Shown one piece after another: positions 48,697 to 56,702 of a DNA stretch of 56,702 nucleotides; the first letter of the stretch is position 1; every line of letters starts with the position of its first letter. This DNA is from Comamonadaceae bacterium. Lineage in GTDB: Bacteria; Pseudomonadota; Gammaproteobacteria; Burkholderiales; Burkholderiaceae_C. The position numbers were made by a program, and so were the translations under genes. A model generated the notes under the pieces. The model saw only the letters and a program-made list of their open reading frames with translations, had not been told where the DNA came from and ran no database searches. The DNA lies in the NCBI GenBank assembly GCA_947448735.1, contig CANFOS010000025.1, positions 1-56,702 of the forward strand, read 5' to 3'.

Positions 48697-49704
48697 TTAT
48701 TCCGGCTTGATATTGAGTTTGTCGAGCACGTTCTGCCAGGTTTTACGGTCTTCGTTGATGTACTGCGTGAGCTGCTCGGGTGTGCCTGGACGCGGGTAGG
48801 TGCCCAGCTCGCGCGACTTGGCCACGATTTCAGGCATCAGCAGCACATCGCCCATATCTTTGTTCATTTTGGCGATCATGGCTGCGTCAACTCCTTTTTT
48901 GGCAACCACGGCAAACCAGCCGTAGGCCACCGCACCAGGTACGGTTTTGTTGGCCAGCGGGAACGAGTCAAGCCCAGGCTCTACCCTGTCCCCCATCGAT
49001 GCCAGCACGCGCAGTTTGCCGCCCTGCACATTGCCTGCCACCACGTTGTAAGTTTCAATCATCATTTTGGTTTGCCCGCCCAGCATGGCCTGCATGGCCT
49101 GCGCGCCGCCCGGGTAGTGCACCTCCAGAAACTGTGCCCCGTACTGCAGCCCCAACAAAGCGGATGCCAGATGCGGCAAGGTGCCCCGTCCGTTGTCTGC
49201 TACCTCAATTCCCAGTGGCTTGGCCTTGGCTGCAGCCATGATGTCGGCCAGCGTTTTGTAGGGAGAATCAGCGGGCACTGCCAGAATAAATGGCGCAACC
49301 GCGACCAGTGTGACGGGTACAAAGTCACGGGCAAAGTCATAGGTCACACCCTTGATGGTGCTTGGCGCAACCGAAATGGCTGAACCCTGGACAAAGCCAA
49401 AGGTGTTGCCGTCAGCTGCAGAGTTGAGGATGGCGTTCATGCCAATCACGCCGCTGCCGCCCGGCTTGTTGTCCACAATGATGGCTTGGCCCCACTTTTC
49501 AGTCAGTTTGACACCCACCAGCCGTATCAACACATCAGGCGCAGAGCCGGCAGGAAATGGCACCACAAAACGCACTGGCTGCGCAGGCCATTTGGCCGCA
49601 GGCGTTTGAGCCTGTGCGGTTGGCAGGGCGGTTGCTGCAACCAGGGCCACTGTCAGGTTCACGGCCGCGCGTCGGCTGAGCATGGGGGTCAAAAAATGGG
49701 TCAT
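48697..49704 (-). CDS. Bug-family TTT solute receptor
   Basis: A 335-residue receptor with a signal peptide (VNLTVALVAATALPTAQAQ) and the family motifs VPFPAGSAPDVLIRLVG, VDNKPGGSGVIGMNAIL and EVHYPGGAQAMQAMLGGQ, the last standing where VPYKG/R is usual. ATG 49702-49704 (complement) follows GGAGA. It is the first gene of a two-gene operon with the decarboxylase-like enzyme and is divergent from marR. The ligand may be a hydroxybenzoate; this is inferred from the neighbour. Confidence 0.92.
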   Translation of the reverse strand: MTHFLTPMLSRRAAVNLTVALVAATALPTAQAQTPAAKWPAQPVRFVVPFPAGSAPDVLIRLVGVKLTEKWGQAIIVDNKPGGSGVIGMNAILNSAADGNTFGFVQGSAISVAPSTIKGVTYDFARDFVPVTLVAVAPFILAVPADSPYKTLADIMAAAKAKPLGIEVADNGRGTLPHLASALLGLQYGAQFLEVHYPGGAQAMQAMLGGQTKMMIETYNVVAGNVQGGKLRVLASMGDRVEPGLDSFPLANKTVPGAVAYGWFAVVAKKGVDAAMIAKMNKDMGDVLLMPEIVAKSRELGTYPRPGTPEQLTQYINEDRKTWQNVLDKLNIKPE

Positions 49705-49762
49705 TAGTTTGTCTCCGGGAGGTTGAAAAACGAACTTTTCTGGCAGGATAAAAATGACAAGT

Positions 49763-49811
49763 TACTTGATTAATCAAGTAATATAGAAAACTATATCCTT
49801 GATCAATCAAG
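49763..49811. promoter_or_regulatory. Twin MarR operators over a divergent promoter
   Basis: A perfect 18-bp palindrome TACTTGATTAATCAAGTA (49763-49780) and a second site CTTGATCAATCAAG (49798-49811, one mismatch) share the core TTGAT-AATCAA. On the minus strand a promoter lies across them: -35 TTGATC (complement of 49801-49806), 17-nt spacer, -10 TATTAC (complement of 49778-49783). A regulator bound to both would block the Bug-decarboxylase operon. Confidence 0.8.
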
Positions 49812-49820
49812 CGCCAGTCC

Positions 49821-50270
49821 ATGAAAACCCTAGTTTCCAAGCACGATCTTGAAAAGGCGATTCCCTTCCTTCTGGCCCGTGCCGGCGCGCGCATGGGCAA
49901 TGCTTTTTCGAAAGCGCTCAAACCGTATGGCCTGAGCCTGAGCGAATGGCGGGTGTGCGCGTCGCTGCAGCACACACCCAGGCAAGCGCTGTCTGAGCTG
50001 GCAACGCACATTGGGACGGATTTGTCGGCACTCTCGCGCATCGTTGACAGGCTGGTGGCGCAGGGCCTTGTGGCGCGAGAAAAGTGCGATGCCGATGGTC
50101 GCGCGGTGCGCATCACCTTGAGTACCCGCGGCCAGGCCTTGACGCGCAAAATCACGCCCATGGCTCGGCATTACGAGTCCGTGGCGCTGTCAGACTTCAC
50201 CGCTGTGGAGGTTAAGACACTGCGCGCCATGCTGCTGCGCTTGCATCAAAACGCGAGCCCCCTGGCCTGA
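49821..50270 (+). CDS. MarR-family transcriptional regulator
   Basis: A 149-residue winged-helix regulator. The recognition part is ALSELATHIGTDLSALSRIV and the wing GLVAREKCDADGRAVRITLS. It starts 9 bp after the second of two TTGAT-AATCAA operators and so almost certainly binds them, repressing itself and the divergent Bug-decarboxylase operon. Known MarR proteins are released by small phenolic or aromatic ligands, which fits the decarboxylase. Confidence 0.92.
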   Translation: MKTLVSKHDLEKAIPFLLARAGARMGNAFSKALKPYGLSLSEWRVCASLQHTPRQALSELATHIGTDLSALSRIVDRLVAQGLVAREKCDADGRAVRITLSTRGQALTRKITPMARHYESVALSDFTAVEVKTLRAMLLRLHQNASPLA

Positions 50271-50289
50271 CTCTGTCTGGCCAGAGCTG

Positions 50290-51045
50290 TCAGGCAAATC
50301 CATCCCACAGCAGCTTGCAGCCCGTTAAAAACATGCCGGCGTACAGCAAGCGGTAAAAAAGAATCTCGCTGATACGCCGTGCCAGCCGCACGCCAACCCA
50401 CACACCGAGGGGTGCGAACGGCAGCAGCACCACAGACGTGGCCATGTTGCGCGTGTCCAGCAGACCCAGCCAGGCGTAGGGAATCCATTTGGACAAATTG
50501 ACGACAAAAAACAAGAACGCCATGGTGGCAGTGAATTTGACAGGCGACAGGCGCAGCGGAATGACATAGGCGTTGATGGGTGGGCCACCTGCATGCGCCA
50601 CAAAGCTGGTAAAGCCTGATGTGATGGTCAGCAAAGCGCCCAGCCAGCGCGCTGGGGGAGGGCTGTTGGGCCGGGGAGGGAACAGCAGGCGCTGCGCCAG
50701 AAACAGCAGCGTGAACGCACCCACCAGCCCCGCCACAATGTGCGTGTCCAGCAGCTTGAAAAGCAGGGCACCGATGACCGTACCCAGCAAAGCAAACGGC
50801 ACCAAAAACTTGAGCAGTTGCTTGTCAAAGTCTTTGCGAAAGGCCGCCAGGCTCAGTGTGTCCATCAGGAGCAGCACGGGCATCAGTATGGCGGCGGCCT
50901 GCGGCACACTGACGGTCATGGCCATCATGGGCACCGCCATGGAGCCAAATCCGGTGCCAAAGCCGCTTTTGCTGATGCCGAGCAGCAGCACGGCCGGAAT
51001 GGCCAGAGCGTAAAAAAGCGGGTCGGTGATGACGGGAAAGATCAA
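50290..51045 (-). CDS. TauE/SafE-family membrane transporter
   Basis: A 251-residue protein with about eight hydrophobic segments: LAIPAVLLLGISKSGFGTGF near the start, SGFTSFVAHAGGPPINAYVI in the middle and FFVVNLSKWIPY after it. These are the conserved parts of the TauE/SafE (sulfite exporter) family, which moves anions such as sulfite or sulfoacetate. The start appears to be TTG 51043-51045 (complement), since no in-frame ATG fits before the first helix. It comes 47 bp after livF on the same strand and may be co-transcribed. Substrate unknown. Confidence 0.85.
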   Translation of the reverse strand: MIFPVITDPLFYALAIPAVLLLGISKSGFGTGFGSMAVPMMAMTVSVPQAAAILMPVLLLMDTLSLAAFRKDFDKQLLKFLVPFALLGTVIGALLFKLLDTHIVAGLVGAFTLLFLAQRLLFPPRPNSPPPARWLGALLTITSGFTSFVAHAGGPPINAYVIPLRLSPVKFTATMAFLFFVVNLSKWIPYAWLGLLDTRNMATSVVLLPFAPLGVWVGVRLARRISEILFYRLLYAGMFLTGCKLLWDGFA

Positions 51046-51092
51046 GACAAAGTGTGAAGGGCAAGCAGCGCCAGCAAGTCTACCGCTGCCGG

Positions 51093-51797
51093 TTAGACAC
51101 CCAGATAGGCTTTCTGGATCTCTGGCCGTGTGAGCAACTCGCTGGCTTGCCCCTCGGCCACAATACGCCCTTCCTCAACCACATAGGCGCGGCTGGCCAG
51201 CGCCATGGCCATGGCCACGTTTTGCTCGACCAGCAGCACCGATGTACCTTGCGCATTGATCTGGCGAATGGCGCTGAACATGTCCAACACGATGCTGGGC
51301 GCCAGGCCCAGAGACGGCTCGTCCAGCAACAGCAAGCCAGGCCGGGCCATCAGCGCGCGGCCAATAGCGACCATTTGCTGCTGGCCACCCGACAGCGCGC
51401 CTGCCGGACTTTGCAGTTTGACTTTGAGCGCCGGGAAAAGCGACAGCACGAGCTCGAGGGAGGCTTTGCGGTGCACCTTGGCTTTGGCAATGAAACTGCC
51501 CAGTTCCAGGTTGTCATAGACGGTCATTTGTGTGAACAGCCTGCGGCCTTCCGGCACGATGGCAATGCCTGCGTCACAAAACTTGTGACTGGCCAAATGG
51601 GTGATGTCCTGGCCGTTAAAACGCAGACTGCCGCCCTTGACGCGGTGCAGGCCAGCAATCGCATTGATCAGCGTTGTTTTGCCAGCGCCATTGGGGCCGA
51701 CCACGCACACCAGTTCGCCTGGTTTGACGCTGAGCGAAACATCCCACAGCGCAGGTGCGGCGCCGTAATTGACAGAGATGTTGTTGACTTCAAGCAT
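51093..51797 (-). CDS. Branched-chain amino acid-type ABC transporter ATPase (LivF-like)
   Basis: A 234-residue ATPase: Walker A GPNGAGKTTLINAIAG, IAIVPEGRRLFTQMTVYDNL (Q-loop region), signature LSGGQQQMVAIGRAL, Walker B LLLLDEPSLGLAPSI. I use ATG 51795-51797 (MLEVNNISVNYG); an upstream in-frame start at 51818 would lengthen the overlap with livMG. It overlaps the upstream gene by 8 bp. It completes the importer with the fused LivMG protein, LivH and a receptor. Confidence 0.93.
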   Translation of the reverse strand: MLEVNNISVNYGAAPALWDVSLSVKPGELVCVVGPNGAGKTTLINAIAGLHRVKGGSLRFNGQDITHLASHKFCDAGIAIVPEGRRLFTQMTVYDNLELGSFIAKAKVHRKASLELVLSLFPALKVKLQSPAGALSGGQQQMVAIGRALMARPGLLLLDEPSLGLAPSIVLDMFSAIRQINAQGTSVLLVEQNVAMAMALASRAYVVEEGRIVAEGQASELLTRPEIQKAYLGV

Positions 51798-53556
51798 GGG
51801 GGTTTCCCAGATAGGCACTGACTACTTCCTTGTTTTGCATCACCTCTTGCGCTGGGCCCACAGCAATCAATTTGCCGTAGTTCAGCACCGCCACCCGGTC
51901 AGCCAGCGCCATCACGGCGCGCATCACGTGTTCCACAAAAACAATGGTGGCCCCACGGTCGCGTATTTTGCGAATCAGCTCAATGGCTTCGTTGATTTCA
52001 GCGGGCGTCAAGCCAGACAGCACCTCATCGAGCAACACCAGGCGGGGGCGCGAGGCCAGTGCGCGTGCCAGTTCCAGAAACTTGCGCTGGTGCAAATTCA
52101 AATCGTCCGGCAGCGCAAACGCTTTGTCATGCAGGCCGGTAAATTCAAGCCACTTCCAGGCCTCTTGTGTGGCTTGCTTGTTGTCGAGCGCAGCGCCGCC
52201 AAACATCGCCACCAAAGACACGTTTTGCAGTACCGTCAAGTGCGCAAAAGGCCGGGGAATCTGATAAGTGCGGGCAATACCGGCCTGCGCGATGCGGTGG
52301 GCTGGCAAGCCGGCGAGCTGCCGGCCTTCAAGAAACACCTCGCCGGCGCTAGCCACGTAATGGCCGCTGACGACATTGATGAACGTGGATTTGCCCGAAC
52401 CATTGGGCCCGAGCAGGCCCAGGATTTCACCGGGGTAGACCTTCAAATCAAGGCCATCGAGGGCCTGAACACCTTTGAATGCCTTGGACAGTCTGCGCAC
52501 TTCCAACAGTGGTTTTGTCTCCAGCGTGATGAGGGGTGCCGAGCGAGCTGTGGTTTGAGCTTCAAGCTCCGCAGACACAGGGCTCGCAGACAGCGGCACG
52601 GTACGCGTCGCGTTTTTGCGGGCAGTGCGTCTTAAAAAGTAGCCCAAAATCCCGTTGGGCATGAACAGAATCACCACCACCAAGATCACACCCACCGCAG
52701 CTTTGCCCGCAATCGGATTGTTGCCAGCCGTGAAAAAATACAGCAAGCACGTGATGACGGTCGCGCCCACGGCCGGGCCTGCCCAGTGGCGCGTGCCCCC
52801 CAGCACGCTCATCAACACCACCGTCAGCGGCACCACGATGGTGAAGGTCTCGCCGGCAGTCACGTACGACACAAACAGCGCATGAATACCGCCAGCCAGA
52901 CCCGCCAGCGCGCACGAAACGCCAAACGCCAGCAGCTTGTAGTTAAACGTGGGTACCCCCATGACTTCGGCGGCGTCTTCGTCGTCATGAATGGCGAACA
53001 AACCGAGCCCCAGCTTGGACGATTGAATGCGGTACGAAATGATCAGGGTTGCCACTGCACCCATGAGGGCCATCAGGTAAATGGATGACGATGCGGTGGG
53101 GCCAATAGCAGGCACCTTGACGGCATTGAGATAAATCCCAGGCCCACCATCGATTGGTGTGTTCAGCACCACCGTGCCCACCACAAAGGTGATGGCCAGT
53201 GTCAGCAGTGCAAACAGCTCGCCCCGCACAGACTTGACACGAAACACCACAAAACCCAGTGCCATGCCAAACACCGCCGCCATCAAGGCCGCAGCAGGCA
53301 AAGTCCATAAGAAAGGCCACTTCAGGTTGGCGGCCAGCCCGGCCGAGGTGTACATGCCGATGCCGAAAAAGGCGCCATGTCCAAAAGAAAAATAACCCGA
53401 GTAACCCGACAGCATGTTCCATGACAAAGCCAGAATCATCCAGTGGCAAATCAGGTATAAAAATGATTCATAAAAAGCGGGTACGCCCAGCCACGGAATG
53501 CTGGCCAGCAGCACACCTGCACCCAGAATGCCGACAATGGTTTTATCAAGCCTCAT
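51790..53556 (-). CDS. Fused ABC permease-ATPase (LivM-LivG)
   Basis: A 588-residue fusion. Residues about 1-310 are a LivM permease (SGYSGYFSFGHGAFFGIGMY, IHDDEDAAEVMGVPTFNYKL, LFMPNGILGYFLRR). A linker of about 40 residues rich in Ala/Thr/Ser follows. Residues about 345-588 are a LivG ATPase: GPNGSGKSTFINVVSG, LARALASRPRLVLLDEVLSG and IVFVEHVMRAVMALAD. The signature motif is atypical, NLHQRKFLELARAL where LSxGxQ is usual. Fusion fixes a permease:ATPase ratio of one. It overlaps livH by ATGA and livF by 8 bp. Confidence 0.92.
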   Translation of the reverse strand: MRLDKTIVGILGAGVLLASIPWLGVPAFYESFLYLICHWMILALSWNMLSGYSGYFSFGHGAFFGIGMYTSAGLAANLKWPFLWTLPAAALMAAVFGMALGFVVFRVKSVRGELFALLTLAITFVVGTVVLNTPIDGGPGIYLNAVKVPAIGPTASSSIYLMALMGAVATLIISYRIQSSKLGLGLFAIHDDEDAAEVMGVPTFNYKLLAFGVSCALAGLAGGIHALFVSYVTAGETFTIVVPLTVVLMSVLGGTRHWAGPAVGATVITCLLYFFTAGNNPIAGKAAVGVILVVVILFMPNGILGYFLRRTARKNATRTVPLSASPVSAELEAQTTARSAPLITLETKPLLEVRRLSKAFKGVQALDGLDLKVYPGEILGLLGPNGSGKSTFINVVSGHYVASAGEVFLEGRQLAGLPAHRIAQAGIARTYQIPRPFAHLTVLQNVSLVAMFGGAALDNKQATQEAWKWLEFTGLHDKAFALPDDLNLHQRKFLELARALASRPRLVLLDEVLSGLTPAEINEAIELIRKIRDRGATIVFVEHVMRAVMALADRVAVLNYGKLIAVGPAQEVMQNKEVVSAYLGNPHA

Positions 53557-54404
53557 AGCTTGCCCGGGCGCAATAGCAGCATCACAATCAGCAGCGAAAA
53601 CGACACAATGGGCGCCCAAGACGGCGCAGCCACGGCCATGGTGACGGCCTCGCTGACGCCAATGATGATGCCCGCTACCAGTGGCCCCAGCGCGCTGCCC
53701 AGGCCGCCCAGCATGACAGCCGCAAACACCACGCCTACCCAGGCAAAAATTTGTGACGGTGTGAGCGTGAAGGTCAAGGCCAGGCAAACACCCGCCACAG
53801 CTGCCAGCGCAGCACAAACACCTGCCAGCATCAACGACATGCCTTTTTGGTTGATGCCAAAAGCCGAGGCGATAGGACCGTCTTCAGCCATGGCTCGCAA
53901 TGCTTTGCCCAGGTCGGTGTAGCGCATGGCGGCCCATATGAGCAGTGAGAAAAGCACGGACAACACCAGTGTGATCAGTTCAGGCACTGGCACGTACAGC
54001 GGGCCAATGGTGAACTTCATGTCGTTGTAATGTGTTTCCAGTCGCCGGAAGTCTGCCGTCCAGATGGCTTGCACCAGGCTTTCCATCACCACCGTGATGC
54101 CGAAGGTCACCAGCAAGGAATTGAAAGGCGATATTTCAAACTTGGCCAGCAGCCACTGCATGCCGACCCCAAATACAAAAAACAGCGGCGGCAACATCAG
54201 CAAGGTCAGCAGCGGATCTATCTTCCAGACAGTTGCCATGTGGTAACTGCCGTACGCTGCCAAAAAAACCAGCCCAAAATGGGCCAGATTGATTTGCCGC
54301 AGCAAACCCCAGGTCAAACCCAGCCCCAAACCGATCAGGCCATACAGGCCGCCAATGAACATCCCGGACAGGATGGACTGGGCCAACAGATTGAAGCTGG
54401 GCAT
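53553..54404 (-). CDS. Branched-chain amino acid-type ABC permease (LivH-like)
   Basis: A 283-residue permease with about eight helices, including ILSGMFIGGLYGLIGLGLGL and NLAHFGLVFLAAYGSYHMAT, and the ALRAMAEDGPIASAFGINQK cytoplasmic loop. It is the partner of the LivM domain of the downstream fusion protein, coupled by ATGA. It starts 7 bp after the receptor gene stops. Confidence 0.93.
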   Translation of the reverse strand: MPSFNLLAQSILSGMFIGGLYGLIGLGLGLTWGLLRQINLAHFGLVFLAAYGSYHMATVWKIDPLLTLLMLPPLFFVFGVGMQWLLAKFEISPFNSLLVTFGITVVMESLVQAIWTADFRRLETHYNDMKFTIGPLYVPVPELITLVLSVLFSLLIWAAMRYTDLGKALRAMAEDGPIASAFGINQKGMSLMLAGVCAALAAVAGVCLALTFTLTPSQIFAWVGVVFAAVMLGGLGSALGPLVAGIIIGVSEAVTMAVAAPSWAPIVSFSLLIVMLLLRPGKL

Positions 54405-54411
54405 GACCCGC

Positions 54412-55620
54412 TTATTGGATCAACAATTTCGTGTTGGCGGGCGCAAACTGTTTGGGCCAGACAACGACCCAGTTGCCGTTTTGTACCTGTTTGACCTTCA
54501 TCAGGTCATCACCATAGTTGCCGATACCGTCAAAACGCAGATTACCGTGGATGGTTTGCACCTTGTTTTTCTTCAGCCAGATGCCAATTTTTCTGTCGTC
54601 AAAGCTGTTGGCACCGCGCACGCCGGCTTCCAGAATCTGCCAAGCGGTGTAAGAAGCCGCAGCCTGCACCTCCACGCTGGTGTAGGGCATGGCCAGCTTG
54701 GTGGCGCGCTCTTTGAACACTTTGAGGAAAGCTGCTGCGCCGGGATAGGTGATAAACGGTGCGTGCTCTTCAAAAATTGTCAGCGACAGCGCACGGTTGC
54801 CCTCGGGCGACTGCGTCATCGGGCCAGGCGCGGGATAGGTGTGAAAGTGCAGCGGCGGCATGTAGTCAATCTTCTTCATGGCATCCAGCAGCATGTTGCC
54901 TTCCAGCGCGATGTCACCCATCCAGACCAGGTCGGGCTTGGCGTCCTTGATGCGTGCGGCAATCGGTCCAAAGTCGCGGTTGCCGAAGTCCCACTCGAGA
55001 TACAGCACCTCCTGCAAGCCGCGCTTTTTGGCCACCTCGCGGGCACCTTGCGACAGAAAGTAAATCGACGGGAATTTGCTGGTCACAATCGCGATCGTTT
55101 TGGGTGGCTTGGGCGACGCGGCCAGCGCGTCAAACACCGTGTTCGGCACGGTGGTTCCAGGGTCTGAACCAATCGACCAGGCCGGGAAGGCGTAGTCATA
55201 CTTTGACAGTGAAGGAATGCCGAAGGTGTGGTGTATCAACACCTTGTTGTAGCGTTCAGCTACGCCCATGGCCGACAAAATCGCACCAGTGGCGTAGGGG
55301 CCCATCAGCAGGTCCACCTTGTCAGAGGTGATCAGCTGCTCATACAAGGTGCGGGCCAGTTCTGGCTTGGACTGGTCGTCTTTGAGCAGCCATTCCACCT
55401 TGCGGCCTAACAGACCGCCCCGCGCATTGAGCTGTTCGACATAAATCTCGCCCACCAGCTTGTGGGTCAGCGCCGTGCTGGCCAGCGGCCCGGTCAGCGC
55501 CAGCGTGCTGCCCACCTTGACCGGCGCTGCCGACGGTGCCTGCGCGCTGGCAGGCAGTGCAACCATCGCCACTGTGCTTGCAGCGACCAGCGCTGACAAC
55601 AACCTTTTGAAAAACGTCAT
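54412..55620 (-). CDS. ABC transporter substrate-binding protein (LivJ/LivK-like)
   Basis: A 402-residue type I periplasmic receptor. Signal peptide: LVAASTVAMVALPASAQ. Mature part: VKVGSTLALTGPLASTALTH, VEQLNARGGLLGRKVEWLLK, LITSDKVDLLMGPYATGAIL, and IVTSKFPSIYFLSQGAREV, which fit the family that also includes amide- and aromatic-acid-binding members. ATG 55618-55620 (complement) follows AAGGAGACAAGTT. It heads the livKHMG-F operon. The neighbouring RutE-like gene hints at a nitrogenous or aromatic ligand, but the ligand is not predictable. Confidence 0.93.
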   Translation of the reverse strand: MTFFKRLLSALVAASTVAMVALPASAQAPSAAPVKVGSTLALTGPLASTALTHKLVGEIYVEQLNARGGLLGRKVEWLLKDDQSKPELARTLYEQLITSDKVDLLMGPYATGAILSAMGVAERYNKVLIHHTFGIPSLSKYDYAFPAWSIGSDPGTTVPNTVFDALAASPKPPKTIAIVTSKFPSIYFLSQGAREVAKKRGLQEVLYLEWDFGNRDFGPIAARIKDAKPDLVWMGDIALEGNMLLDAMKKIDYMPPLHFHTYPAPGPMTQSPEGNRALSLTIFEEHAPFITYPGAAAFLKVFKERATKLAMPYTSVEVQAAASYTAWQILEAGVRGANSFDDRKIGIWLKKNKVQTIHGNLRFDGIGNYGDDLMKVKQVQNGNWVVVWPKQFAPANTKLLIQ

Positions 55621-55684
55621 AACTTGTCTCCTTTTTTTAGCTTGCGCACTGTCTGAACCGGTCCAAAAAATTGATAAAAACCTT

Positions 55685-56281
55685 CTACAAAACCGTGCAG
55701 GCCTGATCAAACGACAAGCGTGGATTGCGGTCAAACAGCTTGCTGTCGTCGCCGTAACCCAGGTTGATCAGGAAGTTGGCGGTAAAGCGGCCATCCGGGA
55801 AAAACTCTGCATTGACCTTGGCCAGGTCCACCCCACTCATGGGGCCGCAGTCCAGACCGACAGCGCGCGCAGCGATCATGAAGTAAGCGCCACCCAGCGT
55901 GCTGTTGCGTGTGGCAGTGGCTTGTGCCAGTGGGGCATTGCCCGCAAACATGTCTTTGGCGGTGGGCACATGCCAGACTTGCGGCATGTGTTCAAAAAAC
56001 TGGCTATCGGTTGCGACGATAACTGTCACAGGCGCAACTTTGGTCTTTTCCACGTTCCCCGGCGACAGCGCAGGAATCAGCCGGGCGCGCGACTCCGGGC
56101 TGTTCAAGAACACATAACGGGTCGGCTGCGTGTTCATGGAGGTCGCCCCCATTCTGGCGATGTCATACACCTCCTGCAGCAGCGCCAGCGGCACAGCTTT
56201 GTCGATGAAGCCATTGGCCGTACGGGCCTTGAAAAAGAGCTGATCCAGGCAGGCCTGATTAATTTTTGTATGGGTTGTCAT
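55685..56281 (-). CDS. Nitroreductase-family protein, RutE-like (malonic semialdehyde reductase)
   Basis: A 198-residue flavoprotein. It carries FFKARTANGFIDKAVPLALL, ATSMNTQPTRYVFLNSPESR, RNSTLGGAYFMIAARAVGLD and LINLGYGDDSKLFDRNPRLS, aligning over the full length with E. coli RutE as I recall it. RutE reduces malonic semialdehyde to 3-hydroxypropanoate in uracil catabolism. No other rut genes are in the window, so a different enal, nitro or quinone substrate is possible. It lies 64 bp upstream of the ABC receptor on the same strand. Confidence 0.82.
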   Translation of the reverse strand: MTTHTKINQACLDQLFFKARTANGFIDKAVPLALLQEVYDIARMGATSMNTQPTRYVFLNSPESRARLIPALSPGNVEKTKVAPVTVIVATDSQFFEHMPQVWHVPTAKDMFAGNAPLAQATATRNSTLGGAYFMIAARAVGLDCGPMSGVDLAKVNAEFFPDGRFTANFLINLGYGDDSKLFDRNPRLSFDQACTVL

Positions 56282-56308
56282 GGGTTACTTTCTAAAGGAA
56301 AAAATAGT

Positions 56309-56701
56309 TTATTCAGCCTTGATATCGGCATCACGAATCAGTTTGGTCCAGCGTTCCACGTCGCGCTGCACCAGTGCCCGTGTCTGGTCCGGATTCAGAC
56401 TCATGGGTTTGCCACCCGCTTTGCGGAACGTATCCACAACGTCGGGCGCGGCAATCACGCGGGCCAGCTCTGTGCGCAGGCGGGCCACGATGTCGGGCGG
56501 GGTTTTGCTGGGCGCAAAATAGCCAAACCATGACTCCAGCTCCAGTGCCGCGGCACCAGTCTCGGCAATGGTGGGTACATCTGGGTGCATGGTGTTGCGC
56601 GTGCCGCCTGAAGTGGCTAGCGCCTTCACCGTGCCTGCATCGACCTGAACGCGAGCGGTGGGCGCCAGGTCAAAAAACAAATCAACACGGCCTCCGAGCA
56701 G
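56309..56701 (-). CDS. Bug-family TTT solute receptor, truncated by the window end
   Basis: C-terminal part of a receptor on the minus strand; the frame is open to the right edge and begins LLGGRVDLFFDLAPTARVQV. HPDVPTIAETGAAALELESW and the ARLRTELARVIAAPDVVDTF helix are Bug signatures. About 131 residues of about 320 are visible. It precedes the rutE-like gene by 27 bp on the same strand. The start and signal peptide lie outside. Confidence 0.9.
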   Translation of the reverse strand: MLGGRVDLFFDLAPTARVQVDAGTVKALATSGGTRNTMHPDVPTIAETGAAALELESWFGYFAPSKTPPDIVARLRTELARVIAAPDVVDTFRKAGGKPMSLNPDQTRALVQRDVERWTKLIRDADIKAE

Positions 56702-56702
56702 G

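Noticed and set aside
55460..56533. Antisense frame of 357 codons across the RutE-like and receptor genes
   Set aside because: Both sense genes have clear family motifs; the antisense peptide shows no motif and crosses two genes.

Overview
The window reads as chromosome of a heterotrophic betaproteobacterium, most likely Burkholderiales, family Comamonadaceae (Polaromonas/Rhodoferax-like). The reasons are five solute receptors of the Bug family, a betaproteobacterial order of aa3-oxidase genes (ctaC-ctaD-small assembly gene-ctaG-DUF2970-ctaE, then DUF2909/surf1/ctaA/ctaB/sco/rpoH), a urtABCDE urea transporter, cytochrome-c-tailed urate hydroxylase, and dispersed intergenic repeats of a type common in that family. 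The lineage is inferred from gene content and was not computed. No rRNA, tRNA, CRISPR array, prophage or IS transposase was seen.

Layout. 1-8 kb: a partial Bug receptor, an Nramp-like metal transporter, and a LysR regulator divergent from a two-gene indolepyruvate-type 2-oxoacid oxidoreductase plus a Bug receptor. 8-12 kb: a tartrate/glycerate set (glycerate 2-kinase, Bug receptor, tartrate dehydrogenase-like enzyme) interrupted by an EmrE-like efflux gene, then a decayed endonuclease/exonuclease/phosphatase gene. 12.4-20.2 kb: a GNAT acetyltransferase and a purine-ring catabolic cluster: PuuD urate hydroxylase, XdhC, HIU hydrolase, PuuE allantoinase, a UraD-allantoate amidohydrolase fusion and a second M20 hydrolase. 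20.2-23.2 kb: an ABC importer (receptor, ATPase, permease) behind a well-formed sigma-54 promoter, probably nitrogen-controlled. 23.3-25.3 kb: two lineage-specific envelope proteins. 25.5-32.8 kb: an isolated ureD pointing towards the urea ABC transporter operon urtABCDE.

33-44 kb: heat-shock sigma factor rpoH under a CIRCE (HrcA) operator, then the cytochrome aa3 oxidase locus with structural subunits, copper and heme A assembly factors and several small membrane proteins, including a 37-residue one. 44-47.6 kb: a methyltransferase, ComF, TrmL, a MaoC-type hydratase and an orphan ParA ATPase. 47.7-50.3 kb: a MarR regulator divergent from a Bug receptor and a gamma-resorcylate-decarboxylase-like enzyme, with two clear operators. 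50.3-56.7 kb: a TauE exporter, a branched-chain-amino-acid-type ABC importer with fused permease and ATPase, a RutE-like nitroreductase and a partial Bug receptor.

How it fits together. Much of the window is scavenging: each catabolic enzyme sits with a high-affinity receptor or ABC importer. PuuD passes urate electrons to its own cytochrome c domain, which could feed the aa3 oxidase. Purine nitrogen and urea systems lie close together and one of them carries sigma-54 signals. The most distinctive observations are a roughly 50-bp dispersed repeat present five times, twice read in frame inside genes and once forming the stop codon of a gene; a terminator-like hairpin between urtA and urtB; the tartrate-to-glycerate module with Bug uptake; and the CIRCE box exactly covering the rpoH promoter.
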